NCBI GenBank assembly: GCA_039105265.1
Contig: JAPFFF010000029.1
Location: 1,858,991-1,922,990, forward strand
Origin: Tritrichomonas musculus
Taxonomy: Eukaryota; Parabasalia; Tritrichomonadida; Tritrichomonadidae
Direction of reading: 5' to 3'
DNA length: 64,000 nucleotides
Shown piece after piece: positions 37,551-48,240 of this stretch (within the stretch, counting starts at the first letter, position 1; the number at the start of each line of letters is the position of its first letter). The translations under genes and the position numbers were made by a program. Under the pieces are notes generated by a model. That model had not been told where the DNA came from. It searched no databases and saw nothing but the letters and a program-made list of their open reading frames with translations.

Positions 37551-39671
37551 TTGAAATTCGCAGAAATCAAAGTATTGAAAAAGTCAATTCATGATTCAAA
37601 AAAAAAATACGTTTTTCTCAAAAAAAAAAAACGTCTATTGAATCAGTCAATTTTCAAAAAGTTGCATTCAGTAAAATTTAAGATTTTCATGCTGAATCGA
37701 TGTAATGATCCTTTGAATGACCTTAAACAACTTGTTCTTAAGTTTGAAAATAATGAATTGGATTTGTTTGATATTCCGCAAGAACAAATTGATGAATTTG
37801 GATTAGCATGTCTTGCAAATTCTTTATTATACAAAGAACCCAAAATTCCAAAGTATCATTGCAAAGAAATTACTCATTACATTAAAACACATAAATTTGA
37901 TACTCTTGATTCATTAATTTCTTTTATCAAATCCAATGATGACGATATTGACAAACTTTTTACAATTTTTGCATACGCAGCATTAAATATTCAATACGAC
38001 GCAGAGTCTTATTTCAAAAATGATCTTAAGCATACAACGCTAGAAGAAGTCTTTAAAACAAAGCTTGCTGTATGTTATGGATATACTCTTTTTTTCTGTG
38101 AAATGGCAAAACTCGTTGACTTAGACTCAAAACGTATTACAGTTAGAAGCTATACTAATTACGCCAAAGGATACGGATTTGACCCTCTTAATCCCCCAGA
38201 AAAAGTCAGATCTAATCATGCTTCGATTTTTATTACAGTTGATGGAGTTCCATTTATTTCTGAACCAACCTGGGCAGCTGGGCATGTTACCAAAGACAGA
38301 AAATTTGAATGGTGTTATCGACCTCAATTATTTTTAATACCAGTTTACAATTCCCTTTGTGATCATTACCCTTGTCATACTTCTCAAAAACTACTACCAT
38401 TCTCTTTTTCCTACGAGCATTACATCAAATCATGCCGAATATTATCATTTGATAGATACTTAAAAACCGAATCCAATCCGTTTGTTAATTTCGAGTGTAA
38501 AAATGGATATGTTGAGCAAATCTACAGCTGCGTTGGCCCCATTAAATGGATAACCATCAAGCTATTTAAGAAAAATTATTTTTATAATTCAAAGAACGGT
38601 TTCTCGCAAATTTCGAATGAAGGTATAACGAGCTACGAAATCATTCAAAAATCCATTCCGAACCACCCCGAACGGACCAGATTTCGCACTAATATCTCAC
38701 TTCCAGATGAAGGTATCTACAAGGTCAAATTATTCATAGATTCGCCTTTTGCAACCGAATATTTTGTGACCAATCTAAAGAGGAGTGAGCAATCTGTTCC
38801 AGTTACGTACAACCCTTTCCACGAGTCCAAATTCATTCCAATTTTGCCTAAAAAATTAGTCACGACGATAAAAAACGGTTATGCGCTAATTCGTTTTGCT
38901 GTTTCTCCCAAATGGTCAGACGTTCTATGGGACATAATCAAGCTGACCGATCAAAATTCATTCAATTATAATGAAGGTGAAATAATTGACCGTGAAAATG
39001 GCAAATGTCTAAAATTGACCATTCCATTTGACGATGAACGATACGAAGACCAGCTATGTGTCACTTTTCCATCAACAGGCCGTTACTCAGTTCTCATTTA
39101 TTTGTCGAATGATATCGGCTCCTACTCGAGTTATATTAAGTACTTTTTTGATGTTGTTGGTGTTTCTTCTCAAAAAGTTGTCAGTCCAATTAAATTCTTG
39201 TTTAATGGAAGAAAATTTGCTCCAAAGAGAATTGTTGATGACAACAATTGCGAGGTGATTTTAAAGCCAAACCAAAATTTCTTCCTTGTTAAGAAAACCG
39301 AACAGACCCTTCAAATCAAGACGAATTCGGTTGATGCTGATATTCGCCTTGAATTGAAGCAGAAAGGTCAAATTGTGGCTAATCCTGTAAATGTAAGTTC
39401 TTTGGGTAATTTTAGGCGGTTTAAATGGTCAATTCCTGACGTTGAAGGCGAATACCATTTGTTGGGATGGATAAATGAATTCCTCTGCTTCAGCTTGGTC
39501 TACTGTTATAGAAAATCGCCTTTGAAAAGCCCGACAAAAGAGGAAAACGAAATCCTCGACGAACTAAAGATGAAGACTGACCAAGATGACTCAAAAATTG
39601 AAGCTAGAAACCTCGAGCAAAGAAGGTCTTACAAGGATATATTTTCGTCCAAATGTTGTTTGTTAATTTAA
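37551..39671 (+). CDS. Transglutaminase-like (KY-type) protein with CAAX tail, 706 aa
   Basis: A transglutaminase/protease-like core is visible: Cys175 in KLAVCYGYTLFFCEMA, His223 in RSNHASIFI and the acidic SEPTW motif about 13 residues on, as in the kyphoscoliosis-peptidase group. The rest, to about residue 650, is beta-rich and probably immunoglobulin-like (repeated LPDEGIYKVKLF, FPSTGRYSVLIYLS and VEGEYHLLGWI strands). The protein ends KCCLLI, a CAAX box suited to geranylgeranylation, so membrane attachment is likely. The longest frame starts at 37551 with a lysine-rich stretch. MLNRCNDPLNDLKQ at 37689 is a better start, since TTTTCAAAAAGTTGCATTCA lies just upstream like a promoter. Confidence 0.78.
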   Translation: MKFAEIKVLKKSIHDSKKKYVFLKKKKRLLNQSIFKKLHSVKFKIFMLNRCNDPLNDLKQLVLKFENNELDLFDIPQEQIDEFGLACLANSLLYKEPKIPKYHCKEITHYIKTHKFDTLDSLISFIKSNDDDIDKLFTIFAYAALNIQYDAESYFKNDLKHTTLEEVFKTKLAVCYGYTLFFCEMAKLVDLDSKRITVRSYTNYAKGYGFDPLNPPEKVRSNHASIFITVDGVPFISEPTWAAGHVTKDRKFEWCYRPQLFLIPVYNSLCDHYPCHTSQKLLPFSFSYEHYIKSCRILSFDRYLKTESNPFVNFECKNGYVEQIYSCVGPIKWITIKLFKKNYFYNSKNGFSQISNEGITSYEIIQKSIPNHPERTRFRTNISLPDEGIYKVKLFIDSPFATEYFVTNLKRSEQSVPVTYNPFHESKFIPILPKKLVTTIKNGYALIRFAVSPKWSDVLWDIIKLTDQNSFNYNEGEIIDRENGKCLKLTIPFDDERYEDQLCVTFPSTGRYSVLIYLSNDIGSYSSYIKYFFDVVGVSSQKVVSPIKFLFNGRKFAPKRIVDDNNCEVILKPNQNFFLVKKTEQTLQIKTNSVDADIRLELKQKGQIVANPVNVSSLGNFRRFKWSIPDVEGEYHLLGWINEFLCFSLVYCYRKSPLKSPTKEENEILDELKMKTDQDDSKIEARNLEQRRSYKDIFSSKCCLLI

Positions 39672-39805
39672 TTTTATATTATTATTTTTTTTTTTTTTTA
39701 AATAAAATAAAATTATATTATTTGTACAGTAGTGTTATAAAATTAAAGACTCCTTAAGGAGGTATAATGAACTTTTTGAAATAAAATTCCATAAGTATTT
39801 ATTTA

Positions 39806-40648
39806 AAGAGGAGGGTCAACTAATTGAATGGAAAATTTTTTCTCATTGTTTGCCTTTTTTTGCGTTATTTAATTAATAAATTCAAATTTCTATTTTATTT
39901 ATAAATAATATAAAAATAATTATATATAAATATTACTTTTAAGATTTGATTAAGGGCAATCAATGAAAATTGGAGATTCTCAATTTCAAATAATTCAAGA
40001 TAGATCAAATGATGATTTAAAAGTATCCGCTAATATAATTAGAATAAACCAGTCGAGATTCAATATTTTTACAAAATGGCTGAGATATAATCAGTTTTTT
40101 GAAATAATTGCTGATGCTATTAAATCAAACATTGCCCCAAATTCAACACACCAAATCATTCGAAAACAATATATTAGATATATATGCGTATAATAAATCT
40201 ATATATTCGACTAAATCTCAAATCCCAACTACCAATATTTTATTAGAGTCATGATAAATTTCACTCGATCATTAGTTTTATACATTCTCCCAAGCTAATA
40301 TATAAATTGATTTAAAATACCGTATGAGTAAATATTTTTAAAATATATATACATGATTAAATATGCAAGAATATTTAAAAAATATTAATATCCCATCAAG
40401 AAAAATTTGTAAAACAATAATACTGAAATTTGAAAAGAAAAAATTGAGAAAAAAAAATATTTGAATAGTCATTCAAATTAGATAATTTTTGAATAAAACA
40501 TTTTTATCTCAATAATATATATAAATTATAGAGATATTTTAGATAGAAAAACTATTTTATATTATATAAAATATTATATGTACTTATGAAAAATCAAAAC
40601 CAATTACACTATGAGTTTTTGTGTTAAAAATAAGTTGACCTTCCTCTT
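39806..40648. mobile_element. 843-bp MITE with TA flanks
   Basis: Ends read AAGAGGAGGGTCAACT and AGTTGACCTTCCTCTT, inverted with one mismatch, and TA flanks both sides (39804-39805 and 40649-40650). The interior is AT-rich; the 76-aa frame at 39963 is not recognisable. A related single end is at 28968-28999, so this is a family. Confidence 0.65.
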
Positions 40649-40752
40649 TATTTAATCAATTGTTATTTATTTTATAATTTGTTTACAACTTTGAAAAAAA
40701 TCCAATAGATATTATTAATCGTTATAAATTAGTTTGATTTAATGGTTAAATA

Positions 40753-42060
40753 TAGGGGTTAAAAAAAGTTCTGACCCCCCCTTTGTTTTTTGACAAATAA
40801 TTAAGATAATTAAAATTAATTTTTATTGTTTAATATAATACTCTCCATTGTTGCTTATTACCCAGTTTAATCTTTCAATCCATTCTTGAAAGACTGATTG
40901 GAGCTCTTCGAAAGTCACTTCATTAAAAAGTGACTGTATTTCTGAGATGAGTTCTTCTGGGCTCTCTAACTTTTTTTCCTCAAGCAGTTGCTTAATTCGT
41001 CCAAAGAGCCAGAAATCACACGGGCTTAAATCTGGAGAATAAGCCGGGTGATCAACTCTTTTGAGTCTATGGTCACTCAAAAATTCACTTGTTTTCGAAC
41101 CGTTGTGAATTCTGCTGTTATCCATATGCAGAATGAACTGTTTAATTCGGATATTATGATCTCCATGATGAATGAATTGGCAAATTTCATCAAGAATATT
41201 GGTAATGAAATATTCTTGATTGAATTTGATCCCTTTTGGAAGTGCATCAATACATATTAAACGGTCTCCACTGAAAGCAATTGTGATCATGCATTTTTTT
41301 GAACCAATTTTTTTCAGAACTCTTGGTGGAACTTTTTCAATTGATGGTGCATAAATAGCATTTGTTTCATAATCAAAATAGAACCATGATTCATCTAAGG
41401 TTATTAGTGAGATGAAATTATTTTCTTGACAAGAGTACAATGTTTTCAAAAGTGCTCTTGATTTTTCAACTCGTTCGATCTTATTTTCCGGGGTGAGTTG
41501 ATGAGGGACCCATCTTCTGATAAACCTTTTCAAATGAAGGACATCGGTTAAATTGAAAATAACCGTTGGAACAGAGCAACATAATCGTGATGCAATACTT
41601 TTTGCAGTTGAATAAGGTTCATCTTGCAAAATGGCTGAAATAGTATCAGATATATCCAAATTTGGCCTTCCTTCGCGTTCTAAATCATTGCATGATAAAT
41701 CTCCACTTTTGAACCTGTTGACCCATCGTTGGATTGTTGACATACTAAGAGCGTCATCTTCTAATGTATCTGTTAACTCTGTTGTAATTTTTTTGTATCC
41801 CCATCCTTTCAGGAAGAAATACTTGATAACAATTCTTTGCTCGCGATTATCCATTTTATTTTAAACGTAAAAAATGAAAATTTTAAACGCATGATCTTTC
41901 AAAAAAGCTGTTTTTTGAGATGATGAATAATTAATTTTTAGAAGTTTTTATTTAAGAATGATCATTATCATCTATACTATCTAAATATAGAATAAAACCA
42001 AATTTTGGGCAAGCAGGTGTCAAAAAACAGAGGGGGGGTCAGAACTTTTTTTAACCCCTA
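40753..42060. mobile_element. Complete mariner transposon, 1308 bp
   Basis: Terminal inverted repeats of about 43 bp start TAGGGGTTAAAAAAAGTTCT at 40753 and mirror at 42060 with one mismatch. TA target duplications lie outside (40751-40752 and 42061-42062). The transposase frame is uninterrupted. All parts of an autonomous mariner are present, and the size is typical of the superfamily. The near-identical ends and open frame suggest recent insertion. Confidence 0.93.
40823..41854 (-). CDS. Mariner transposase, 343 aa
   Basis: The N-terminal half has two helix-turn-helix regions, including IQRWVNRFKSGD, followed by the mariner signature WVPHQL (115-120). The catalytic DD34D triad is complete: D154 in TLDESWFYF, D245 in LHMDNSRIH and D280 in YSPDLSPCDFWLF, with 34 residues between the second and third. 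Length is normal for mariner. It catalyses cut-and-paste movement into TA sites. No stop or frame break is seen. Confidence 0.95.
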   Translation of the reverse strand: MDNREQRIVIKYFFLKGWGYKKITTELTDTLEDDALSMSTIQRWVNRFKSGDLSCNDLEREGRPNLDISDTISAILQDEPYSTAKSIASRLCCSVPTVIFNLTDVLHLKRFIRRWVPHQLTPENKIERVEKSRALLKTLYSCQENNFISLITLDESWFYFDYETNAIYAPSIEKVPPRVLKKIGSKKCMITIAFSGDRLICIDALPKGIKFNQEYFITNILDEICQFIHHGDHNIRIKQFILHMDNSRIHNGSKTSEFLSDHRLKRVDHPAYSPDLSPCDFWLFGRIKQLLEEKKLESPEELISEIQSLFNEVTFEELQSVFQEWIERLNWVISNNGEYYIKQ

Positions 42061-42062
42061 TA

Positions 42063-43272
42063 CAAAGATGATCAGATTTGGTTTTCAAAAATTTTCACAG
42101 ATAAATTTCAAAATCTACAATTACACGAATATATCCAATTTAATTGAATTGTTATAATAAATATTATAACTAATAATTTTGATATATTTGTGTTTTAATA
42201 AAATATAATTGAAATTTATTTTGAGAACTTTTCAATATTTAATTGAAATGTATTCACCTTAAATGGACAAATTTATTCTAAATGATTCAAAATTTGAATA
42301 CTACAATATATTTTTATAATTGAATATGAAATTTGGCGTTTTATATATTATAAATTATATATTTGAAATTATATTTATTTCAATACTAATTTAAAAATTG
42401 TTTCATATAAAATCACTTTTTGTGAATTGAATAAAATGGCATGTTTTCAATTTTTTTAATCTTGTATGAATTTGGTGATGTAATCAGAAAATACATTTTT
42501 TTTTGCCGATATAGGTGATTCATCAACGGCTTTTTTGATTAGTCATTTGTTCCATTATTCCTTAGGCATTCCATATGATCAGATATTAATTACATCAGTA
42601 GAAAAGATTTAGATGCTGAAATACCAGATGAAAAAATTTAAAAAATGATATTTAATCTTGAATATAATATTTTTGGCCTCTTCTAAAGTGTAAATTCTGC
42701 CCAAATAGGAAATAAACAAATGAAATTTGCTATTGATGAATCATTAGTAAAATATATCATACCATTTAACATAATTCTAAAAGATCATTGCCTTTATTAT
42801 ATATATATGCATGTCTTAATTGTGATAATTTTTTTGTGGAGCTACTGGTTGCACAATTCTCTCTTGCTTTTAAAAAACTGAAATTCAGATAGATATTGAA
42901 AATACTGAGAAAGTTCTATTTAATTGGGAAAGCCTTAGTTATATAATATTTGTGGAAAACTTATGAAGAAAATAATAAAATTTAGAGGAGATTGCGTTAT
43001 GATCAGCGAAAGGCCAATTTACTTTTTCTCTTTTTCTACAAAAAGTTATTAGCTATCAAATTTCATTATCTATTAAAAATTGATAAATCACATTCAATTT
43101 TTTGTGATTTACAGATGATTAACGTACCTATTATTATTTTTTTTTATCTTTGAATTTTTAAAAGTTATTTAAAGTTTTATACATGCATTGCATATTATTC
43201 AAAGAATGGAAGAAATTATTACTCTTAGACGTCTAAAAAAAAAAAAAAAAAAGATATTTGTTAAAGATAAAT
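42063..43272. other. AT-rich intergenic region with a possible decayed coding scrap
   Basis: Most is featureless AT-rich DNA. Around 42508-42612 one frame reads ADIGDSSTAFLISHLFHYSL and then YDQILITSVEKI before a stop. This is more protein-like than its surroundings and could be an old gene fragment of unknown family. A 17-A run lies near 43237 after the Ras gene. Confidence 0.35.
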
Positions 43273-43875
43273 TTATGCAATATTGCAGCAACCGCCGCTA
43301 TCTTCTTGTTTTTTGGGTTCTTTTTTCTCTGTTTTTTGACTTGGCGCTTTGGATGATCCACCTCCAATAATAAGTTTGATAAGATGGATGTAAAGATCTT
43401 CAATATTGGTGCCTGTTTTAGCAGATGTTTCAAGTACCTCGCATTTGAATTCTTTTTTAATTTTATCGTACTCTTCTTTAGGAACAAGATCAGAACCATT
43501 TTCGTCACGTAAGTCAGCTTTATTTGCTGCAACTATGCATTGAACTTCGCCATCAACTGCATCTTGTATATCAGCATACATTTCTCTTAAATCATCAATT
43601 GATTGAGGATTTCCGATATCAAAGACCAAAACAAAGCCTGTAACTTGTTTATAATAACTATATCTCATTTCTTTGAAATCGTCTTGACCGGCTGTATCAA
43701 CAATTGAAAGGGAAATCGGTTTTCCATCAACTTCTACAACTTTTGAAAATTGATCTTCGATTGTTGGAATATAGCCTTCAGTAAATTCGCCCTTTAGGAA
43801 ACGAAGGGTGATGCAGGTTTTACCTACACCACCTCCTCCGAACATACCAATTTTTACTTCTTTTGTTTCACTCAT
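43273..43875 (-). CDS. Ras-family small GTPase, 200 aa
   Basis: All G motifs are present: P-loop GGGGVGKT (13-20), effector region YIPTIEDQF (35-43), DTAGQDD (60-66), NKAD and ETSAK. The effector sequence is close to Ras/Rap, so it belongs to the Ras and not the Rab or Rho branch. The tail is lysine-rich and ends GGCCNIA, a CAAX box with Ala, suited to farnesylation and plasma-membrane attachment. The Gln of DTAGQ is retained, so intrinsic GTP hydrolysis is expected. TAAA lies at the stop. Confidence 0.93.
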   Translation of the reverse strand: MSETKEVKIGMFGGGGVGKTCITLRFLKGEFTEGYIPTIEDQFSKVVEVDGKPISLSIVDTAGQDDFKEMRYSYYKQVTGFVLVFDIGNPQSIDDLREMYADIQDAVDGEVQCIVAANKADLRDENGSDLVPKEEYDKIKKEFKCEVLETSAKTGTNIEDLYIHLIKLIIGGGSSKAPSQKTEKKEPKKQEDSGGCCNIA

Positions 43876-44358
43876 TAATGAGGTAAAATTAGGGTAAAAC
43901 TAATGAATAACAAAGGGTAAAAATTGAATAAAGAAAAAAATTCAATATGGAAGATTAACGATTGCATTCAAAAAATACATTGGGGTTCTTTCATTCAAAA
44001 ATTAAATTGAAATATATTTTTGATAAAAAATCATATGGTATATAATTGTGATGATTTGATTAAATTTATAAAAAAAAAAAAAAAATAGAGAAAGTAGCAA
44101 AGCATTCAAATGTTTTTAAAAAGTAAAATTTCTTTTATATTGAAAAAATAATTTCGAATAAAATATTATATCTCTGTTTCAAATTATTTTGAAAATAAAA
44201 AAAAATTATATTAATATTTTATAACATTATATAAAAATATCATCAATCATAAAAGATGATAATTAATATATTTTTGTTAATGATTAAAGAAACAAATAGG
44301 TTTTAGGATTTGTAATATCATACAAAGCATTAATTAATTTCTATAAATACTGAAGCTT
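43876..44358. other. AT-rich intergenic region
   Basis: This lies between the Ras-family gene start and the acyltransferase gene end, both on the minus strand. Only A/T runs are seen. Confidence 0.6.
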
Positions 44359-45339
44359 TTAATTTTTTTTCGATGGCTGCTGTTGTTGACTTTCTTTTTG
44401 GCACATAAATATTTCATTACTTGAATGAGTAATTGCCTTCACACCTAAGTGATTGGCCATATATAGTTGTGCATAAGTTGTGAATGTATTTATATCGCCT
44501 TTACCTTCAACATCAAGTGTGATTGGGTCAAGGATATCAACAGAAACAAAAGTGAAAGGCATGCTAAGAACTTCAAATAAATATATTGGTAGTGTTGCTT
44601 CTGTCCAGGCATATTGATTCCAGCCATGTGGAACAAGAGGTTGCCAATAGCGGATACAAAATGGTTGTACTTTTTGATTGGTCAAAAATGCGCCACGGTG
44701 GAATTTAAGTAAATGGTCGCCATTATTCATTGTAGCTTCTGGGAAAATTAGAACCGGATTTTCTTTAAAATTATTAGCACGCTCAATGACAAGCTTTGAA
44801 GCCCCTGTATGGACGCTGCGATTTACATAAACTGGGTCAACAATTTCCATTAAAAGTCTTATTGCTGCGGTGGAGGCAACTTCAGCTTTCATTACAACTG
44901 AAACATGGTGAATACAACTAATTACCATTGGATCAACATAAGCAGTATGGTTTGAAATAATAATTCGGGTTTTTGGATTAATTTTTCCATTAACTTTGAT
45001 ATAAAGAATTCCAAATGAAAATAATAAGAATCGAAAGCCAAAGTTGGCAATACTAATGCAAATATCTCTTCCGGTATCAAATGGAAGATTTAATGCGTGT
45101 ACTAAAAGTCTGAACAAGTCAATGATACAGCATGAAAGAATAAAAACTGAGAAACCAATTAAGGCTCTAATTGGTCCAAGGAAAATAATGAAGTAAAAAG
45201 CTTGAAATAGTCGATGGTACCATTTGTAATCGCGCGGATCCCAAGCTTTCATAAATTCTTCTTCTGAAACATTAGAAAGCTGAGTTTGATTTTTGAGCTC
45301 TGGATGATAATTGGGCGTACTTGAGTAGAGTTTAACCAT
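44359..45339 (-). CDS. PlsC-type lysophospholipid acyltransferase, 326 aa
   Basis: Acyltransferase block I is NHTAYVD (130-136, the HX4D catalytic motif), block II is around DPVYVNRS (168-175), block III is FPEATMNNG (199-207, for the usual FPEGT), and block IV is around VQPFCIRY (224-231). Hydrophobic segments at about 46-83 and 98-115 should embed it in the ER membrane. The order and length resemble LPCAT/GPAT-like enzymes that acylate lysophospholipids or lysophosphatidate. The exact substrate cannot be told. Ala in place of Gly in block III is an uncommon variant. Confidence 0.88.
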   Translation of the reverse strand: MVKLYSSTPNYHPELKNQTQLSNVSEEEFMKAWDPRDYKWYHRLFQAFYFIIFLGPIRALIGFSVFILSCCIIDLFRLLVHALNLPFDTGRDICISIANFGFRFLLFSFGILYIKVNGKINPKTRIIISNHTAYVDPMVISCIHHVSVVMKAEVASTAAIRLLMEIVDPVYVNRSVHTGASKLVIERANNFKENPVLIFPEATMNNGDHLLKFHRGAFLTNQKVQPFCIRYWQPLVPHGWNQYAWTEATLPIYLFEVLSMPFTFVSVDILDPITLDVEGKGDINTFTTYAQLYMANHLGVKAITHSSNEIFMCQKESQQQQPSKKN

Positions 45340-45766
45340 GTGATGTTTATTGCTTAGAAATAAAACAAAATGATATCATTATAAATAGTTATAAAAATTT
45401 AATTATATATTATATAACGATAAAATAAAATTTGAAAAGAGGGCTCAGAAAAGAAAAATATAATTATCTCACAATTTATTCAAATAAAAATTTATATCAA
45501 ATATATTTATCCTGCAAAAAATTATGTTTACTAATAATAAAAAAGAATGTAAGAAATATTACAAGTCTTTTTAAAAAGATTATATACATTTTTATGAACA
45601 ATAAATACTTTAAAAAGATTATGGTTGTTATGATGGAAATCAATATTGACCAAATGTGCCTTTAAATTCTGATTTTCAAAGATAATTTATATAAAATATA
45701 ATAATAATAATAATCTCAAAATATATTTGTAATGGTAAAAAAAAGAAAGAATGAATTCGAAAAAAA
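45340..45766. other. AT-rich intergenic region
   Basis: It holds the acyltransferase promoter and the tRNA-Ile 3' flank. A 77-codon frame at 45432-45665 has no protein-like character. Confidence 0.6.
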
Positions 45767-45839
45767 TGGTCCCACAGGGACTCGAACCCTAGACCTTTGC
45801 GTTATCAGCACAACGCTCTACCGACTGAGCTATGAGACC
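45767..45839 (-). tRNA. tRNA-Ile (anticodon GAT)
   Basis: On the minus strand the cloverleaf is complete. The acceptor GGTCTCA pairs with TGGGACC and A73 is present. The D arm is GCTC...GAGC, the anticodon stem TTGTG/CGCAA has loop CTGATAA, and the T arm TAGGG/CCCTG has loop TTCGAGT. There is no intron and no encoded CCA. A run of T follows and would terminate RNA polymerase III. Anticodon GAT decodes ATC/ATT. Confidence 0.95.
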
Positions 45840-46488
45840 TTATAAATCAAAAACAAATGTTTTTATTTGGTGATCAATATGAAGTGATTTAAGAGTATTA
45901 TGGGCTTAAAATATACTTGGTCTTCTAAAACCTATTTTTTGTTTATTGGCAGGTTTGAAATTGGTATTTTTTCAAGTTGATATATTTTAATGAGGTGTAA
46001 GCATGGTAATCGGCTTTGTTCGTATCTGAAATATAAGAAATATCCATCCTTTACAATAAAATTTACTGTTCTTAGTATGTGATCATTTTTATCTTTTATT
46101 TCTTTTGTAATAATAGAATGGCCATTTTATTTTGGAAGTTAGAAATACTTGATGAATCATTAAATGATACTATTATTTTTAAAAACGAGAGAACTTTTTA
46201 TTTTTTGTGGTTTGGCTTCGTTTAATCAATTTACTAAACATATTGATCGTTTGTTGAATCATTTTCTATTATATTATCTACACCTCTGAATATTCCCCAA
46301 ATAGCCAAATTTTTGTTGGCTTGGGAAGCATGGGGATTGCATATTTTGAGTTAATCAACTAAATGATAATATATTTATAAATCGGCATCGACATTGACGT
46401 CAACATCGACATCAACATCAGCAATCGGCTCATGCAACTTCAAGATCAACGGATCGACATCGACATCAACAATGGTATAAACATCGAC
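45840..46488. other. Intergenic region with ATCGAC/ATCAAC microsatellite
   Basis: The last ~120 bp (from about 46380) are an imperfect repeat of CATCGACATCAA-type hexamers. The rest is AT-rich and without a recognised gene. Confidence 0.6.
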
Positions 46489-46809
46489 ATAGATATTAGC
46501 CACAACAAAAGGTAATGCCGTAACATACTCAGAGCATTTAGCTCGGGGGCTTGACTTTTTAAGAATAAATAATATTCCTGTTGGAAACAAAGCTCAGTTA
46601 AAGGCCCTCTCATTCACTTGGGCAGATTCTCTGAGAAGGCGGTATGTAGATCATAATGATTTTATGAGAAGAATCATTGTCAATCCATGCCTTTGCCATC
46701 GAATCAACAACGCCTATAAGAGAGCATACAACTGGACAATAGGTTTATCTTTAGCTATTGAAAACGCCTTCAAGACATTCTTGGTGTTTGTCCAAAGGTA
46801 CAACTGACT
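46489..46809 (+). pseudogene. Decayed coding fragment, possibly of a transposase
   Basis: An open stretch without its own start reads EHLARGLDFLRINNIPVGNK, then LSFTWADSLRRRYVDH and IVNPCLCHRINNAYKRAYNW, ending VFVQRYN before a stop. Composition and residue order are clearly protein-like. The CxCHRxNNA pattern recalls the CxxH region of hAT-type transposases, but I cannot place it firmly. It lies about 115 bp outside the left end of the composite transposon. Confidence 0.4.
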
Positions 46810-46923
46810 AGTTGGATTGTTTAAAAAAATCTTTTATTTAGATATTTAAATAATATAATTTGATGCTAGAAAGTGCAATATGCAAGTGTAAGCATAGAGC
46901 AAGTGTAAGGGAATTATTTATGT

Positions 46924-48240
46924 GCACCCAAAATGCACCCCGGCCAAATAGGTATTCAAAAAATGCACCCCAAATCGGTTTTGCACCCAAATTTTATTAT
47001 TGCACCTATTTTGCACCCAAATAAACTAAATAAAAAGTGGCTTGCTTATACAAAATTTTTCTATCTTCATTTCTAACTTTTTTGGCTCAAAATCCTTTAT
47101 AAAGTATTTTATTTCTGGTAATTTGCTTTGTTTGCCGTGGAATCGATTGTTCTGTCTCTTTTTCATCCTTTTTTTTGCAAATATTCAAATATTATATAAT
47201 TTTCATAATAATTCAATTTATTGGTTTAAAATGGTTGTTTATAATATACTTAATTATTCTGTCATATGAAAATTTAGAAGCTAGCTGAGAGTAAAAAAAT
47301 ATTTGTGTTTTAAAATTGTTATAATCTACCTCAGAATATATTGAAAGAATAAAAAAAAATCCATATTTTGAATACTCTGATTTGAATGCTCTCACAAAAA
47401 TATAAAATTTGATATAAATATTAATTTTAAACGGATATTTAAAAATTTAAAACGATTTTCTTAAAGAACAAAGTGAGATTAATATCAAACAAAGATGCAG
47501 AATGAGGCTTGATATTATAAATTTATTTTAGTATAATAATTTTTTTGTTTTTTCAATCTTTTTTAAAACGATCAACTTAAAAGTACGGCTTACTAAAGTA
47601 TCTGCTATAAAATGAGTAGTCTCAAAAAGTTCGTCCTTCAGAAAAAGTTCATGATTATTTTTTGAGAGAGCATAGAATTGAGGTCGACTTTTTAAAAGCA
47701 TAAATGGTCGTATAAGAATTTAGTAAACCATTCAAAAAGTAAAAAACGATAGCAGTTTTATTAGTAATATTTTGGAATCTTTTTCTTCATGAACCTGATT
47801 TTAAAGATTTTAAAATCTCTCGCTTTTAATAAGTAATGATTGGTATGAGTCATATATTACTGCTTTCTGACTGTAATTTGGTACATCTAATTATATTTCA
47901 ATTTCCAATTATTATTTATTAATAATCCAGATTAAAAACTACATAATATATTACGGCATATATATTGGGACATTATCTCGGGGGAGTAGTCGCATATCTT
48001 GGCTACTAAATATAAAACATTAAAATAATAAGCAAATGCTGAACAATATAGTGTCGGCCATGAAATTCATTGTTTGATAATTGCAAATCGCATTTCTATT
48101 TGTTAAAACATTACCAATTTTAAATTTATTCTTCAATTTACATATTTATCTATTTATAAGAAAAAATCATGTGTTCATAATGATTATATAAATTAAGTTT
48201 AAATTTCATGATTGTTTTATGAAAATTCCTTGAATATAAA
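46924..48240. repeat. Left terminal inverted arm of the composite transposon
   Basis: This mirrors the right arm (56165-59332) apart from insertions in the latter. The first ~110 bp contain several TGCACC words, probably binding sites for the transposase. A 75-codon hydrophobic frame at 47042 recurs in the right arm, but this only reflects arm identity. No genes. Confidence 0.85.

Noticed and set aside
45432-45665. 77-aa plus-strand frame near the acyltransferase
   Set aside because: Lys/Ile/Asn-rich translation of AT-rich spacer, with no recognisable motif.
47042-47269. 75-aa hydrophobic frame conserved in both transposon arms
   Set aside because: Conservation follows from the arms being copies, and the C-terminal halves differ only because of the inserted element. 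Composition is that of AT-rich DNA.
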